Shown here in pieces: positions 17,703 to 26,400 of a DNA stretch of 64,000 bases. This DNA comes from Sphingomonas hankookensis. Its GTDB lineage: Bacteria; Pseudomonadota; Alphaproteobacteria; Sphingomonadales; Sphingomonadaceae. The notes beneath the pieces are model-generated. The model worked only from the letters and a program-made list of their open reading frames with translations. It did no database searches and was not told the DNA's origin. The number at the start of each line of letters is the position of its first letter. Position 1 is the stretch's first letter. Where the stretch lies: NCBI RefSeq assembly GCF_001619955.1, contig NZ_LQQO01000063.1:115950-179949 (forward strand), read 5' to 3'. A program made the position numbers and the translations under genes.

Positions 17703-18374
17703 TCAGGCGGTAATCGCCCCACCCATCCCCAACCTCTTGCCGTTGGTGATGATCACCCGATCCCCCAGCTTCGCTGCCCCGAACAGCTTCCGCGCGAACG
17801 CGGTCGGCACGCCGATGCAGCCATGAGTCGCCGCCCCCTCCTGCACATCGCTGCCATGGATCGAAATGCCGTCATTGGTCAGCCGCAGCATATAGGGCAT
17901 CGGCGCGCCATAGAGGTTGCTGACATGGTCGGCATCCTTCTCGGTAATCTTGAGCGCGCCCAGCGGCGTCGGTTTCCAGTCCGCGCCGTACAGCACCACC
18001 GCCGCACCGATTTCATAGCCGTTGCGAAACACCGACAGCGTCTGCGCATCGAGGTCGATCGTGATGACCAGCGGGCCCTTCGATGGCGCACCATCCTCGT
18101 CCCACACCCAGCGGCCATGGGTGAACGGCCCCTCGATATCCAGCACGCGGCGGACGACCATCGCCTCGGGCGCTGGCGTCGACACGGCGATGGGTGTGGC
18201 GACCGGAGCGGGCGCGGCCACCGGCACCGAAGCGGCCTTGGCTACCGGCTTGACCGGCGCGACGGCGGGCACCGGCCGCTCGACACCCAACAGCATCGCC
18301 GCCCCGCCCGCCGTGGCACCGACCACACCGACCAGCAACGCCAGCCCCAATCCGGTTCGCAACGAAGCGCGCAT
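17703..18374 (-). CDS. L,D-transpeptidase family protein (YkuD domain)
   Basis: A 223-residue protein with one N-terminal signal-anchor (SLRTGLGLALLVGVVGATAG) and an Ala/Pro/Val linker to about residue 80. The YkuD catalytic motif is seen as SIHGSDVQEGAATHGCIGVP (His, then S/T-H-G-C with the nucleophile Cys). The family makes 3-3 peptidoglycan crosslinks or attaches proteins to the wall, in the periplasm. The ATG at 18374 has GGAGG five bases upstream; 13 more codons are open upstream but lack an RBS. Confidence 0.88.
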   Translation of the reverse strand: MRASLRTGLGLALLVGVVGATAGGAAMLLGVERPVPAVAPVKPVAKAASVPVAAPAPVATPIAVSTPAPEAMVVRRVLDIEGPFTHGRWVWDEDGAPSKGPLVITIDLDAQTLSVFRNGYEIGAAVVLYGADWKPTPLGALKITEKDADHVSNLYGAPMPYMLRLTNDGISIHGSDVQEGAATHGCIGVPTAFARKLFGAAKLGDRVIITNGKRLGMGGAITA

Positions 18375-18479
18375 CGTCCCTCCTGTCGCCCGTATGTAGG
18401 GCAAACGGCACAAGCGTACACCCCGGCGAAACCCGCCGTATCAGGATGGCACATTAATCCTCCCCAGCACGGGGAGAAT

Positions 18480-20150
18480 TTACCGCCCGGTCGCCTTCGG
18501 CTCCTCCTTCAGCGGCCAGGCCTTGTACCCGCCGACCCACGTTTCGATAACCCGCGTCGCGCGCAGTTCGGCCGGCGTCGCCGCCACCGGATCGCGATCG
18601 ACCACGATGAAGTCCGCCTTCTGCCCCGGCAGCAGCGACCCGAACTTCTGTTCGGCGAAACCGGCAAACGCCGCGTCCTGCGTGAACGCCTTCCACGCCT
18701 GTTCGCGCGTGACCTTTTCTTCCGGGCGCCAGCCGCCCGGCGGCTGCCCGTTGGGGTCCTCGCGGGTGAACGCCGCCGCCCAGCCGACGAACGGGTTCGG
18801 GCTTTCGACCGGATAGTCCGACCCGAACGCCAGCCGCCCGCCGTCGCGCAGGACGGTCGCCCACGCATAGGCCCCGGTCAGCCGCGCCGGCCCCAGCCGC
18901 GCCTCGGCCATCATCCGGTCGCCGGTGGCGTGCACCGGCTGCATCGACGCGATGATGCCATTCTTCCCCAGACGCGGCAGGTCGGCGGGGTCGAGCACCT
19001 GCGCATGTTCGATCCGCCAGCGCCGGTCGTCCTTGTACGACGATGCCAGCTCGTCGATCGCGTCCAGCACCTGCCGGTTCGCCCGGTCGCCGATCGCATG
19101 GATCGCGAACTGGAACCCGTCCATCGTGCCCCGGCTCAACAGGTTGAGCAGCGTCGTATCGTTGATGAACGAAAGCCCGGTCTGCTTCGGCGCATCGCTA
19201 TAGGGTGCCTTCAGCCACGCGCCGCGCGACCCCAGCGCGCCATCGGCGTACAGCTTGATCCCGCCCATGCGCAGCCGGTCGCCGTACAACCACGGCGTCG
19301 GCCCGGCCCCGGCGATGGTCAGCGCGGTGTCGAGGCCCGCGCCATAGCTCATGATCCGCACCCGCAGCTGGCCGATATCGCCCATCCGCCGGAACACCAG
19401 CCAGTCGTCGACCGACGTGCCCATGTCCGCCGTCGCGGTGATGCCGGTCGACAGCAACAGCTCCTGCGCCTTCAGGAACGCGGCGTTGCGTTCGCGCGGG
19501 GACGGCTTGGGCCTGGCCGCGTCGAACAGGCTGGCGGCGCTGTCGACGAACACCCCCGAAGGCTGTCCGTTCGGCAGCAATTCGATCCGCCCACCCGCCG
19601 GCGCGACCGTCCTGGCGGTGATCCCCGCCGCCTTCATCGCCGCGCTGTTCGCCCACACCGCATGGCCGTCGGCACGTTCGAGCAGCACCGGCTTGTCCCC
19701 CGCCGCCGCGTCCAGTTCGGCCGCAGTCGGAAAGCGCCCCAGCCCCCACGCCTCCTGGTTCCAGCCGCCGCCCAGGATCCACTGGCGATTGCCGTTGCTG
19801 CGCGCATAGGACTGGATCGCCGCCTGCGCATCCGCCAGCGACCGCGTGTTCGACAGGTCGAGTTCCAGCGCCCGATAGCCCAGCGACATGACATGGCCAT
19901 GCGCATCGATCATGCCCGGCATCACGATCCGCCCACCCATGTCGCTGCGCCAGTCGAGCTTTTTCGGCGCCTTCTCGCCCTTGGGCACCAGCCGCACGAC
20001 CTTGCCGTCCTTGTCGACCAGGATGCCGCCGAAGCGCACCACCTGGCCCCGCGAATCCAGCGCCACGCCGTTGACGTTGTCCACCAGCCCATCGGCCTGC
20101 GCGGTTCCCGCCAGCAGCAGCGCGGCGACGGTGAGTACCGACCGGATCAC
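18480..20150 (-). CDS. Secreted metal-dependent amidohydrolase (YtcJ-like)
   Basis: A 556-residue amidohydrolase-3 family protein with a signal peptide (MIRSVLTVAALLLAGTAQA). Metal ligands are visible: PGMIDAHGHVMSLG (HxH), WRIEHAQVLDP (His), FAIHAIGDRANRQ (His) and LAFGSDYPVESPNP (Asp). GTG start overlapping the stop of the upstream dehydrogenase gene (GTGA). YtcJ-like proteins hydrolyse unidentified cyclic amides or esters; the substrate cannot be told. Co-transcribed with the beta-hydroxyacid dehydrogenase. Confidence 0.85.
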   Translation of the reverse strand: MIRSVLTVAALLLAGTAQADGLVDNVNGVALDSRGQVVRFGGILVDKDGKVVRLVPKGEKAPKKLDWRSDMGGRIVMPGMIDAHGHVMSLGYRALELDLSNTRSLADAQAAIQSYARSNGNRQWILGGGWNQEAWGLGRFPTAAELDAAAGDKPVLLERADGHAVWANSAAMKAAGITARTVAPAGGRIELLPNGQPSGVFVDSAASLFDAARPKPSPRERNAAFLKAQELLLSTGITATADMGTSVDDWLVFRRMGDIGQLRVRIMSYGAGLDTALTIAGAGPTPWLYGDRLRMGGIKLYADGALGSRGAWLKAPYSDAPKQTGLSFINDTTLLNLLSRGTMDGFQFAIHAIGDRANRQVLDAIDELASSYKDDRRWRIEHAQVLDPADLPRLGKNGIIASMQPVHATGDRMMAEARLGPARLTGAYAWATVLRDGGRLAFGSDYPVESPNPFVGWAAAFTREDPNGQPPGGWRPEEKVTREQAWKAFTQDAAFAGFAEQKFGSLLPGQKADFIVVDRDPVAATPAELRATRVIETWVGGYKAWPLKEEPKATGR

Positions 20151-21013
20151 TTGGCGATCCTCCGCACCAGCGCGCTCGTATCCTGTCGTCCGCCACCCAT
20201 CGCCTGTACCTCGGCATAGAATTGATCGATCAGCGCGGTCACCGGCAGCGTCGCGCCATTGCGCCGCGATTCGTCGAGCGCGAGGCCCAGGTCCTTGCGC
20301 ATCCAGTCGATCGCAAAGCCGAAATCGAACTCTTGCCTAGCCATGGTCGGCCAGCGATTGACCATCTGCCAGCTCTGCGCCGCGCCGCCCGACACCGCCT
20401 CCAACACCTTGTCGAGGTCGAGGCCCGCGCCTTGCGCGAACCGCAATGCCTCCGACAGCCCGCCCAGCACGCCGGCGATGCAAATCTGGTTGACCATCTT
20501 GGTCGTCTGCCCCGCGCCCGCCTCGCCGACATGGACAATCCGCTGGGCATAGGCGGTCATCAACGGCTCGGCCGCCGCGAACGCCTCGGCGCTACCGCCG
20601 CACATGATCGACAGCTTGCCATTCTCGGCACCCGCCTGCCCGCCCGACACCGGCGCGTCGAGCACCAGCAGCCCCTTGGCCTTGCCGGCCTCGGCCAGTT
20701 CGCGCGCGATCGCCGCCGACACGGTGGTATGGTCGGCGAACAAAGCGCCTTCGCGCAACGTCCCGAACACCCCGTCGCTGCCCAACGTCACCTGCCGCAG
20801 GTCGTTATCATTGCCGACACAGGCGAACACCGCATCCGCCCCGTCCGCCGCGGCCGCCGGCGTATCGCCGACCGTCCCGCCATGCTTGCCGGCCCACGCC
20901 TCCGCCTTCGCGCGCGTGCGGTTATAGACGGTGACCTGATGGCCGGCGGAAACGAGGTGGCCGGCCATGGGTGCGCCCATGACGCCGGTGCCGATGAATG
21001 CGAGTTTTGCCAT
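20147..21013 (-). CDS. NAD(P)-dependent beta-hydroxyacid dehydrogenase
   Basis: A 288-residue protein of the 3-hydroxyisobutyrate/tartronate-semialdehyde dehydrogenase family. It has the N-terminal Rossmann motif AFIGTGVMGAPMAGHL, the substrate loop DAPVSGGQAGAENGKLSIM and the catalytic Lys in GAGQTTKMVNQ. The ATG at 21013 begins the Rossmann strand; 15 upstream codons are open but not expected. Substrate is uncertain (3-hydroxyisobutyrate, 2-hydroxy-3-oxopropionate or succinic semialdehyde). It overlaps the amidohydrolase gene by four bases. Confidence 0.88.
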   Translation of the reverse strand: MAKLAFIGTGVMGAPMAGHLVSAGHQVTVYNRTRAKAEAWAGKHGGTVGDTPAAAADGADAVFACVGNDNDLRQVTLGSDGVFGTLREGALFADHTTVSAAIARELAEAGKAKGLLVLDAPVSGGQAGAENGKLSIMCGGSAEAFAAAEPLMTAYAQRIVHVGEAGAGQTTKMVNQICIAGVLGGLSEALRFAQGAGLDLDKVLEAVSGGAAQSWQMVNRWPTMARQEFDFGFAIDWMRKDLGLALDESRRNGATLPVTALIDQFYAEVQAMGGGRQDTSALVRRIAK

Positions 21014-21075
21014 GGGGCAGCGGTCTATGGCGTTACGAAGGCGCGGGGAAGTGTCCATTTCCTACCCTCACTCGC

Positions 21076-21156
21076 CACCCCGGGCTTGACCCGGGGTCCC
21101 GCTTCTTCTTCTGACTGGGTAGGAAGCGGGACCCCGGATCAAGTCCGGGGTGACGA
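21076..21156. repeat. Palindromic repeat, family B full copy
   Basis: CACCCCGGGCTTGACCCGG...TCCCGCTTC and its complement GAAGCGGGACCCCGGATC...GGGGTGACG enclose a short loop. It lies between two genes of the same strand. A half copy is at 40837-40870, and a differently sequenced but similarly built element (rich in ACCCCAG/CTGGGGT) is at 30951-31032. Confidence 0.75.
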
Positions 21157-21173
21157 ACAAGATACGGTCCTCC

Positions 21174-22154
21174 TTACGCCGGCTGTCCACCGCCCCCCGT
21201 CGCCCCGAAAATCTGCCCGGTCGAAAAGCTGATCGCCGGATCGGCCGCCGCGACATACAGTCCGGCGATCTCTGCCGGCTGTCCCGGCCGCCCCAGCGGC
21301 GAGCTACCGCCGAAGCTCTGCAATTTCTCGGGCGTCGCCCCGCCACTGACCTGCAACGGCGTCCAGAACGGTCCCGGTGCAACCGCGTTGACGCGAATAC
21401 CTTTGGACGCCAGCTGCTTGGCCATCGCTTTAGTGAAGTTCAGCACCGCCGCGCGGGTCAGCGCATAATCCACGATGTCCGGCGACGGATCGCCCGCCTG
21501 CTCGGACGAGGTATTCACGATCACCGCGCCCGGCCGCATGATCGCCGCCGCCGCCTTGGTCAGCCAGAACGGCGCATAGACGTTGGTCTTCATCGTATCG
21601 TCGAAGTCCTGCGAACTGATCGACGCGATATCCGGCCGGGTCTGCTGCCGCGCGGCATTGTTGACCAGGATATCCAGCCCGCCCAGCTGCGTCGCCGCCT
21701 GCTGCACCAGTTTGCGGCAGAAGCCTTCGTCGCGCAGGTCGCCGGGGATCGCCACCGCCTTGCGCCCTGCCTCGCGGATCAGCGCAACGACCTCGCGCGC
21801 GTCCGGCTCCTCGGCGGGCAGATAGTTGATCGCGACGTCGGCGCCTTCGCGGGCATAGGCGATGGCGGCGGCACGGCCGATGCCGCTGTCGCCCCCGGTG
21901 ATCAGCGCGCGCTTGCCCGCCAATCGCCCCGAACCCTTGTAGCTCTGTTCGCCATGGTCGGGCCGGGGCGTCATCTTGGACGCAAGGCCCGGCCAGGGCT
22001 GGCGCTGTACCGGAAAGGGCGGCTTGGGATGCGCGGCGGCGGCCGGGCTGGTGGGGGCAGCGGCCCCGCCATTCTGCGCGGCGGCGGGCACGGCGGCGGC
22101 GACCCCGGCAAGGGCGGCTCCCGTCACGAAAGTGCGGCGATCGGTATCGGTCAT
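21174..22154 (-). CDS. Exported SDR-family oxidoreductase with altered catalytic Lys
   Basis: A 326-residue protein whose first 27 residues (TDRRTFVTGAALAGVAAAVPAAAQ) form a Tat-like signal with an RR pair. After a Pro/Ala linker comes a short-chain dehydrogenase of the YghA/glucose-dehydrogenase type: ALITGGDSGIGRAAA (cofactor), NNAARQ, catalytic Ser in VNTSSEQAG. The Tyr motif reads DYALTRAAV, so the catalytic YxxxK Lys is an Arg (codon CGC at about 21459-21461). Activity is therefore uncertain. The ATG at 22154 was chosen for the signal. Confidence 0.82.
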   Translation of the reverse strand: MTDTDRRTFVTGAALAGVAAAVPAAAQNGGAAAPTSPAAAAHPKPPFPVQRQPWPGLASKMTPRPDHGEQSYKGSGRLAGKRALITGGDSGIGRAAAIAYAREGADVAINYLPAEEPDAREVVALIREAGRKAVAIPGDLRDEGFCRKLVQQAATQLGGLDILVNNAARQQTRPDIASISSQDFDDTMKTNVYAPFWLTKAAAAIMRPGAVIVNTSSEQAGDPSPDIVDYALTRAAVLNFTKAMAKQLASKGIRVNAVAPGPFWTPLQVSGGATPEKLQSFGGSSPLGRPGQPAEIAGLYVAAADPAISFSTGQIFGATGGGGQPA

Positions 22155-22246
22155 GGGGTTCGGCTTTCCGGCTTGGGGGTGTTTGAACAGAAGCCTGCCC
22201 GGCCCCATGGGTTCCCCTCTTGGTACAAATCGGCTACGCGCCCGCG

Positions 22247-23488
22247 ATGGCTACCAACCCGATCGCTCCGCCCGCCCTGCCTCTCACCGTCGATGACGTG
22301 CGCATGGCAGCGATGCGTATTGGCGGCTCGATCGTCCGCACGCCGACCCTGATCAGCCGCACGCTGTCGGAACTGACCGGCGCGACCGTCTATCTGAAAT
22401 TCGAAAATCTCCAGTTCACCGCCGCTTACAAGGAACGCGGCGCACTCAACACCCTGCTGCAACTAGACGAAGCCACCCGCGCCAAGGGCGTGATCGCCGC
22501 CTCGGCGGGCAATCACGCGCAGGGTCTCGCCTATCACGGCAACCGTTTGGGCGTGCCGGTCACCATCGTCATGCCGCGCCCGACTCCGACCGTGAAGGTC
22601 ATGCAGACGCAGAGCCACGGCGCGACCGTGGTGCTGGAGGGCGAGACGTTCGACGCCGCCTATGCCCATGCCCGCAAGCTGGAGGCCGAACAGGGCCTGA
22701 CCTTCGTCCATCCGTTCGACGACCCGCGCATCATGGCGGGCCAAGGCACCGTCGCCCTGGAAATGCTGGAGGACGTGCCCGATCTCGACACGCTGGTCGT
22801 GCCGATCGGCGGCGGCGGCCTCATCAGCGGCATCGCCACCGTCGCCAAGGCAGCCGATCGCCCGATCGAAGTCGTCGGCGTGCAGGCCGAGCTGTTCCCG
22901 TCGATGTACAACCGGGTGCACGGCACCGCCATGGACTGCGCCGGCGATACGCTGGCGGAGGGGATTGCGGTCAAGCAGCCCGGCGGCCTGACCGCCGAGG
23001 TCGTGGCAGCGCTGGTCGACGACATCGTGCTGGTCAGCGAGCGCCAGCTCGAAGAGGCCGTGAGCCTGCTGGTCCAGATCGAAAAGACCGTGGTCGAGGG
23101 CGCCGGTGCCGCCGGCCTCGCCGCGCTGCTGGGGCATGGACCGCGGTTCAAGGGCAAGACCGTCGGCATCGTCCTGTGCGGCGGCAATATCGACACGCGC
23201 CTGCTCGCCAACGTCCTGCTGCGCGACCTCGCCCGCTCGGGCCGCCTCGCCCGGCTGCGCATCCGGTTGCAGGATCGCCCCGGCGCGCTGTTCCACGTCG
23301 CGAAGATCTTCCACGAACACACCGTCAACATCATCGAAGTCTATCACCAGCGCGTCTTCACGACGCTGCCGGCCAAGGGCCTCATCACCGACATCGAATG
23401 CGAAACCCGCGACCGCGAGCATCTCGACCGCCTGGTCGAAGGGCTGCGCACCGGCGGTTACGAAGTCAGCACGGTCGAACTGGCATGA
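22247..23488 (+). CDS. ilvA: Threonine ammonia-lyase with C-terminal ACT domain
   Basis: A 413-residue PLP enzyme of the fold-II family that deaminates threonine to 2-oxobutanoate. The PLP Lys is in FTAAYKERGALN (about residue 57), the phosphate-binding loop is PIGGGGLISGIATV, and the C-terminal ACT-like segment starts near LRIRLQDRPGALFHVAKIFHEH. The length and single ACT fit the short catabolic/biosynthetic TdcB-IlvA1 type found in alphaproteobacteria. The ATG at 22247 fits; 9 extra codons from a TTG are unlikely. It overlaps the GFA gene by four bases (ATGA). Confidence 0.9.
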   Translation: MATNPIAPPALPLTVDDVRMAAMRIGGSIVRTPTLISRTLSELTGATVYLKFENLQFTAAYKERGALNTLLQLDEATRAKGVIAASAGNHAQGLAYHGNRLGVPVTIVMPRPTPTVKVMQTQSHGATVVLEGETFDAAYAHARKLEAEQGLTFVHPFDDPRIMAGQGTVALEMLEDVPDLDTLVVPIGGGGLISGIATVAKAADRPIEVVGVQAELFPSMYNRVHGTAMDCAGDTLAEGIAVKQPGGLTAEVVAALVDDIVLVSERQLEEAVSLLVQIEKTVVEGAGAAGLAALLGHGPRFKGKTVGIVLCGGNIDTRLLANVLLRDLARSGRLARLRIRLQDRPGALFHVAKIFHEHTVNIIEVYHQRVFTTLPAKGLITDIECETRDREHLDRLVEGLRTGGYEVSTVELA

Positions 23489-23883
23489 CCGGCACCATCA
23501 CCGGCGCCTGTCTGTGCGGAGCCTGTCGCTACCGCAGCGACGCGCCGGTGATGAACGTCCGCGCCTGCCACTGCCGCCGGTGCCAGCGCGCGACCGGCAG
23601 CCCCTTCTATGCGCGGGTAATGGTGCCGCTGGCCTCGGTCACGATCGACGGGCCGGTCGCATGGTATGACGGCGATACCGGCGTCCGGCGCGGCTTCTGC
23701 CCGGCCTGCGGCTCGACGCTGTTTTCGGAACGCGCCACGGCCGGCACGATCGGGCTGACGATGGGCACGCTCGACCACCCCGAACGCTTCGCGCCCACCG
23801 ATCACATCTGGGTATCGGCGAAGCAGCCATGGCTGAAGCTGGACGACGGCCTGCCGCAGTTTGCGGAAGGGCCGCCCGCCTGA
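23485..23883 (+). CDS. GFA-domain zinc protein
   Basis: A 132-residue protein of the glutathione-dependent formaldehyde-activating (Gfa/CENP-V) fold. Zinc-binding cysteines are seen in [22 protein letters not shown] and [12 protein letters not shown]. Despite the family name, most members have no proven formaldehyde activity. It overlaps ilvA by four bases, so it is probably translated from the same message. Confidence 0.88.
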   Translation: MTGTITGACLCGACRYRSDAPVMNVRACHCRRCQRATGSPFYARVMVPLASVTIDGPVAWYDGDTGVRRGFCPACGSTLFSERATAGTIGLTMGTLDHPERFAPTDHIWVSAKQPWLKLDDGLPQFAEGPPA

Positions 23884-23992
23884 CGCACCGGCCCTACGAA
23901 ATTCGCGGTTAACGCGCTTTTCGCCACGTCTTGTCATCGCCATATTCGCTGCATCATTCTATCGGGAGCTGCCCGATCCGAAGGAGCAATGG

Positions 23993-24754
23993 GTGACCGC
24001 GCCGTTTCGATTCCCCCGGTTCTTCGTCACCTCGCCTGCGCCCTGCCCCTATCTGCCGGGGCGGCAGGAGCGGAAGGTGTTCACCGAACTGAGCGGTGAG
24101 AATGCCGACGAACTGAACGAAGCGCTCGGCCGCATCGGGTTCCGCCGCAGCCAGTCGGTCGCCTATCGCCCCAGCTGCGTCGGGTGCAGCGCCTGCGTCT
24201 CCGTCCGCGTCGTCGCCGGCGATTTTTCGATGAACGCCACCCAGCGCAAGCTGATGCGCCGCCATTCGGACCTCGATATCCGCGCGTGCAAGCCATGGGC
24301 GACCGACGAACAATTCCGCCTGCTGCGCCGTTACCTGACCGCGCGCCATCCCGGCGGCGGCATGACCGCGATGGACGAATCGGACTTTGCCGACATGGTC
24401 GAGCATTCGCCGGTCACCTCCTGGGTCATCGAATATCGCGAACCCGCCGTCGATGGCGTCCCGGGCAAGCTGGTCGGCGCGTGCATCACCGACGAACAGG
24501 CCGACGGGCTGTCGATGGTCTACAGCTTCTTCGAGACCGACGACGATGCCCGCCCGGGCTTGGGCAACTTCATCATCCTCGACCATATCCGCCGCGCCCG
24601 CGCCAGCGGCCTGCCGCACGTCTATCTCGGCTATTGGGTACAGGGATCGCCGCGCATGGCGTACAAGACCCGCTATCGCCCGCTGGAGGTGCTGGGGCCG
24701 ACCGGCTGGGCGCTGCTCGACGATACGCCCTCAGCCGCGACCGTCCCGGCATGA
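23993..24754 (+). CDS. bpt: Aspartate/glutamate leucyltransferase (arginyltransferase family)
   Basis: A 253-residue Bpt/ATE1-type enzyme that transfers leucine from Leu-tRNA to N-terminal Asp or Glu, marking proteins for ClpAP via the N-end rule. Family features are [16 protein letters not shown], the Cys pair in [16 protein letters not shown], and [11 protein letters not shown]...[15 protein letters not shown]. The start is GTG at 23993 with AAGGAG eight bases upstream; a longer frame from 23861 lacks an RBS and would overlap the GFA gene. It overlaps the next small gene by four bases. Confidence 0.92.
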   Translation: MTAPFRFPRFFVTSPAPCPYLPGRQERKVFTELSGENADELNEALGRIGFRRSQSVAYRPSCVGCSACVSVRVVAGDFSMNATQRKLMRRHSDLDIRACKPWATDEQFRLLRRYLTARHPGGGMTAMDESDFADMVEHSPVTSWVIEYREPAVDGVPGKLVGACITDEQADGLSMVYSFFETDDDARPGLGNFIILDHIRRARASGLPHVYLGYWVQGSPRMAYKTRYRPLEVLGPTGWALLDDTPSAATVPA

Positions 24755-25155
24755 CCGCCGCGCTGCTCGCCCTCGCGCTGGCGGCGCAACCCTCGGCCGG
24801 GCTGGAGCAACGCCGCGCGACGATCGTCCAGTTCGAGATCAAGCTGGCTGCTGGCCTGTCCCCGGCCGAAGAGGCTGCCGCGACCGAAGTGTTCGCCGCC
24901 GACACCCGCACCATCCGGCGTTGCGCCGATGCGGGCACCATCGGGGCGCGGTACAAGGCGGAGAAGCGTTTCTCCGGCTCGATCACCGAACGCCGCAACA
25001 CCGCCTTCGCCGCGATCCCGATCGAGTTGCGCCGCGAACTGGACAAGGTCCCAACCGGCCATGCGACCCGCGTGTTCGGATCGGCCGGCGTCCGCCGCGT
25101 CTTGATCGCGTGCACCGTGCCCACCGTTCCGGCCGACCGGCGCGGCACGATCTGA
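24751..25155 (+). CDS. Small secreted protein downstream of bpt
   Basis: A 134-residue protein with a short signal peptide ([16 protein letters not shown]). The family is not recognised. The C-terminal half ([34 protein letters not shown]) has the rhythm of the end of a parvulin-type PPIase domain, where a 'basal helix - pro/gly - strand - G - strand' pattern occurs, but the catalytic part is missing, so this is a weak suggestion. It overlaps bpt by four bases and was located by that start. Confidence 0.6.
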   Translation: MTAALLALALAAQPSAGLEQRRATIVQFEIKLAAGLSPAEEAAATEVFAADTRTIRRCADAGTIGARYKAEKRFSGSITERRNTAFAAIPIELRRELDKVPTGHATRVFGSAGVRRVLIACTVPTVPADRRGTI

Positions 25156-25468
25156 CCGATACGTCGCACCGGCAAACGCCGGGCATCCTGCCGCTCCTGC
25201 CCTACGCCGTCACCGAGAATCCCAGTCTGCGCCAGGATGAAGCCCAACCCGCGCCATTCGTCATTCCCGCGCAGGCGGGAATCCATTGCCGCCAGCTTTT
25301 GAGATCACCTCGGAACGTCAGCGTCTATGGACTCCCGCCTGCGCCCGAGTGACGGACCGGGTTGGAAAACCGGCAACTACCAACACGAACAGGCACCCGG
25401 TCCACATGGGACCGGATGCCTGTTCGAAACCCGTGATCGGGCGGACCAAAGCCCCGCCCGACGCCGAA
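25156..25468. other. 313-base intergenic region with repeat and hairpins
   Basis: No gene seen. It holds the family C palindrome at 25259-25354 and, on the rpmJ side, two strong hairpins: GAACAGGCA...TGCCTGTTC (25387-25425) and TCGGGCGG...CCGCCCGA (about 25437-25461). The larger hairpin has a C-A mismatch on the plus strand that becomes G-U on the minus strand, so it fits an rpmJ transcript end, though no T-run follows. Confidence 0.65.
25259..25354. repeat. Palindromic repeat, family C copy
   Basis: CGTCATTCCCGCGCAGGCGG at the left and CTCCCGCCTGCGCCCGAGTGAC at the right. The inner arm AACGTCAGCGTCTATGGA is the reverse complement of a segment in the copy at 46452-46548, showing the two elements are homologous. 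Confidence 0.75.
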
Positions 25469-25594
25469 TCAGCCCTGGCGGGCCTTGAAGCGGCGGTTGG
25501 TCTTGTTGATGACGTAGATGCGCCCACGACGACGGATCACGCGGTTGTCCCGGTGACGATCCTTGAGCGACTTCAGCGAATTGACGATCTTCAT
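25469..25594 (-). CDS. rpmJ: 50S ribosomal protein L36
   Basis: A 41-residue protein, [17 protein letters not shown]... ending [12 protein letters not shown], the standard alphaproteobacterial L36. It lacks the zinc-binding Cys/His set, so it is the zinc-independent form. It is a monocistronic gene here, transcribed away from the lipoprotein gene at 25783. The small size makes it easy to miss. Confidence 0.95.
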   Translation of the reverse strand: MKIVNSLKSLKDRHRDNRVIRRRGRIYVINKTNRRFKARQG

Positions 25595-25782
25595 GGGAAC
25601 GGCTCTCAAACGGCAAAAGGGCCGCTCGCACGGCCGGAAAAGAGGCGTCCAGCTATCGCCGCGCGACCGTCCCGTCAAGATACAACCGCCGCCTCGCATC
25701 GAAACACTTGCGCAATGAACCCATCGCCGGGTGTCGCGCGTTGGATGGGTTGATGAACCGTGGCATATTCGGGGTGAGTACC

Positions 25783-26400
25783 ATGAACAAGGCGTTGGGG
25801 TTTGGCGTGGCGGCAATGGCAGCCCTGCTGGGGAGCGGATGCACCACCGCCGGATCGCGGATCGCGCCGGTCGACGTCACCCGCTTCCACCTGAACCAGC
25901 CGATCGCGAAGGGCAGCTTCTCGATCGAGCCGGTCCAGACCATCCGCGCCGCCACCCCGGAATTTCAGACCTATGGCAATGCCGTGGCCCGGGAGATGGA
26001 AAAGCTCGGCTTCACCCGCGCCGGCACCCAGCCGTCGGAACTGATCGTCGGCGTCGCCTTCACCCGCGGGACCAAGGGCTTCGTCGAACGGCGCTCGCCC
26101 GTCTCGATCGGCATCGGTGCCGGCGGTGGCAGCGGCGGCTGGCGCGGCGGTGGCGTGGGCTTGGGCGGCGGAGTCGGCTTCGGCCTGGGCGGCGGTGGCC
26201 AGCGCGAGGTGATCGGCACCGAACTCGCCGTCCAGATTCGCCGTCGGGCCGACGGCACGACCATCTGGGAAGGCCGCGCGGTCACCGATTCGCTCGAAAA
26301 CACCCCCGGCGCCCAGCCGGTATTTCAGGCCGACCGGTTGGCCAACGCGCTGTTCCGGAACTTCCCAGGCGAGTCGGGAATCACTACGACGGTGAAATGA
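25783..26400 (+). CDS. DUF4136-type lipoprotein
   Basis: A 205-residue protein with a lipobox (AALLGSGC at about residue 20). The body resembles DUF4136: [27 protein letters not shown], and [21 protein letters not shown], then a C-terminal helix with [13 protein letters not shown]. Between them is a Gly-rich loop ([17 protein letters not shown]...). Function unknown; such proteins sit in the outer membrane. The ATG at 25783 begins the signal. Its stop overlaps the start of the M14 peptidase (ATGA). Confidence 0.8.
   Translation: MNKALGFGVAAMAALLGSGCTTAGSRIAPVDVTRFHLNQPIAKGSFSIEPVQTIRAATPEFQTYGNAVAREMEKLGFTRAGTQPSELIVGVAFTRGTKGFVERRSPVSIGIGAGGGSGGWRGGGVGLGGGVGFGLGGGGQREVIGTELAVQIRRRADGTTIWEGRAVTDSLENTPGAQPVFQADRLANALFRNFPGESGITTTVK

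Noticed and set aside
17823..20219. A 798-codon plus-strand frame across the L,D-transpeptidase and amidohydrolase genes
   Set aside because: It spans two well-supported minus-strand genes and the gap between them, has an Arg/His/Pro-rich composition and no recognisable motif.
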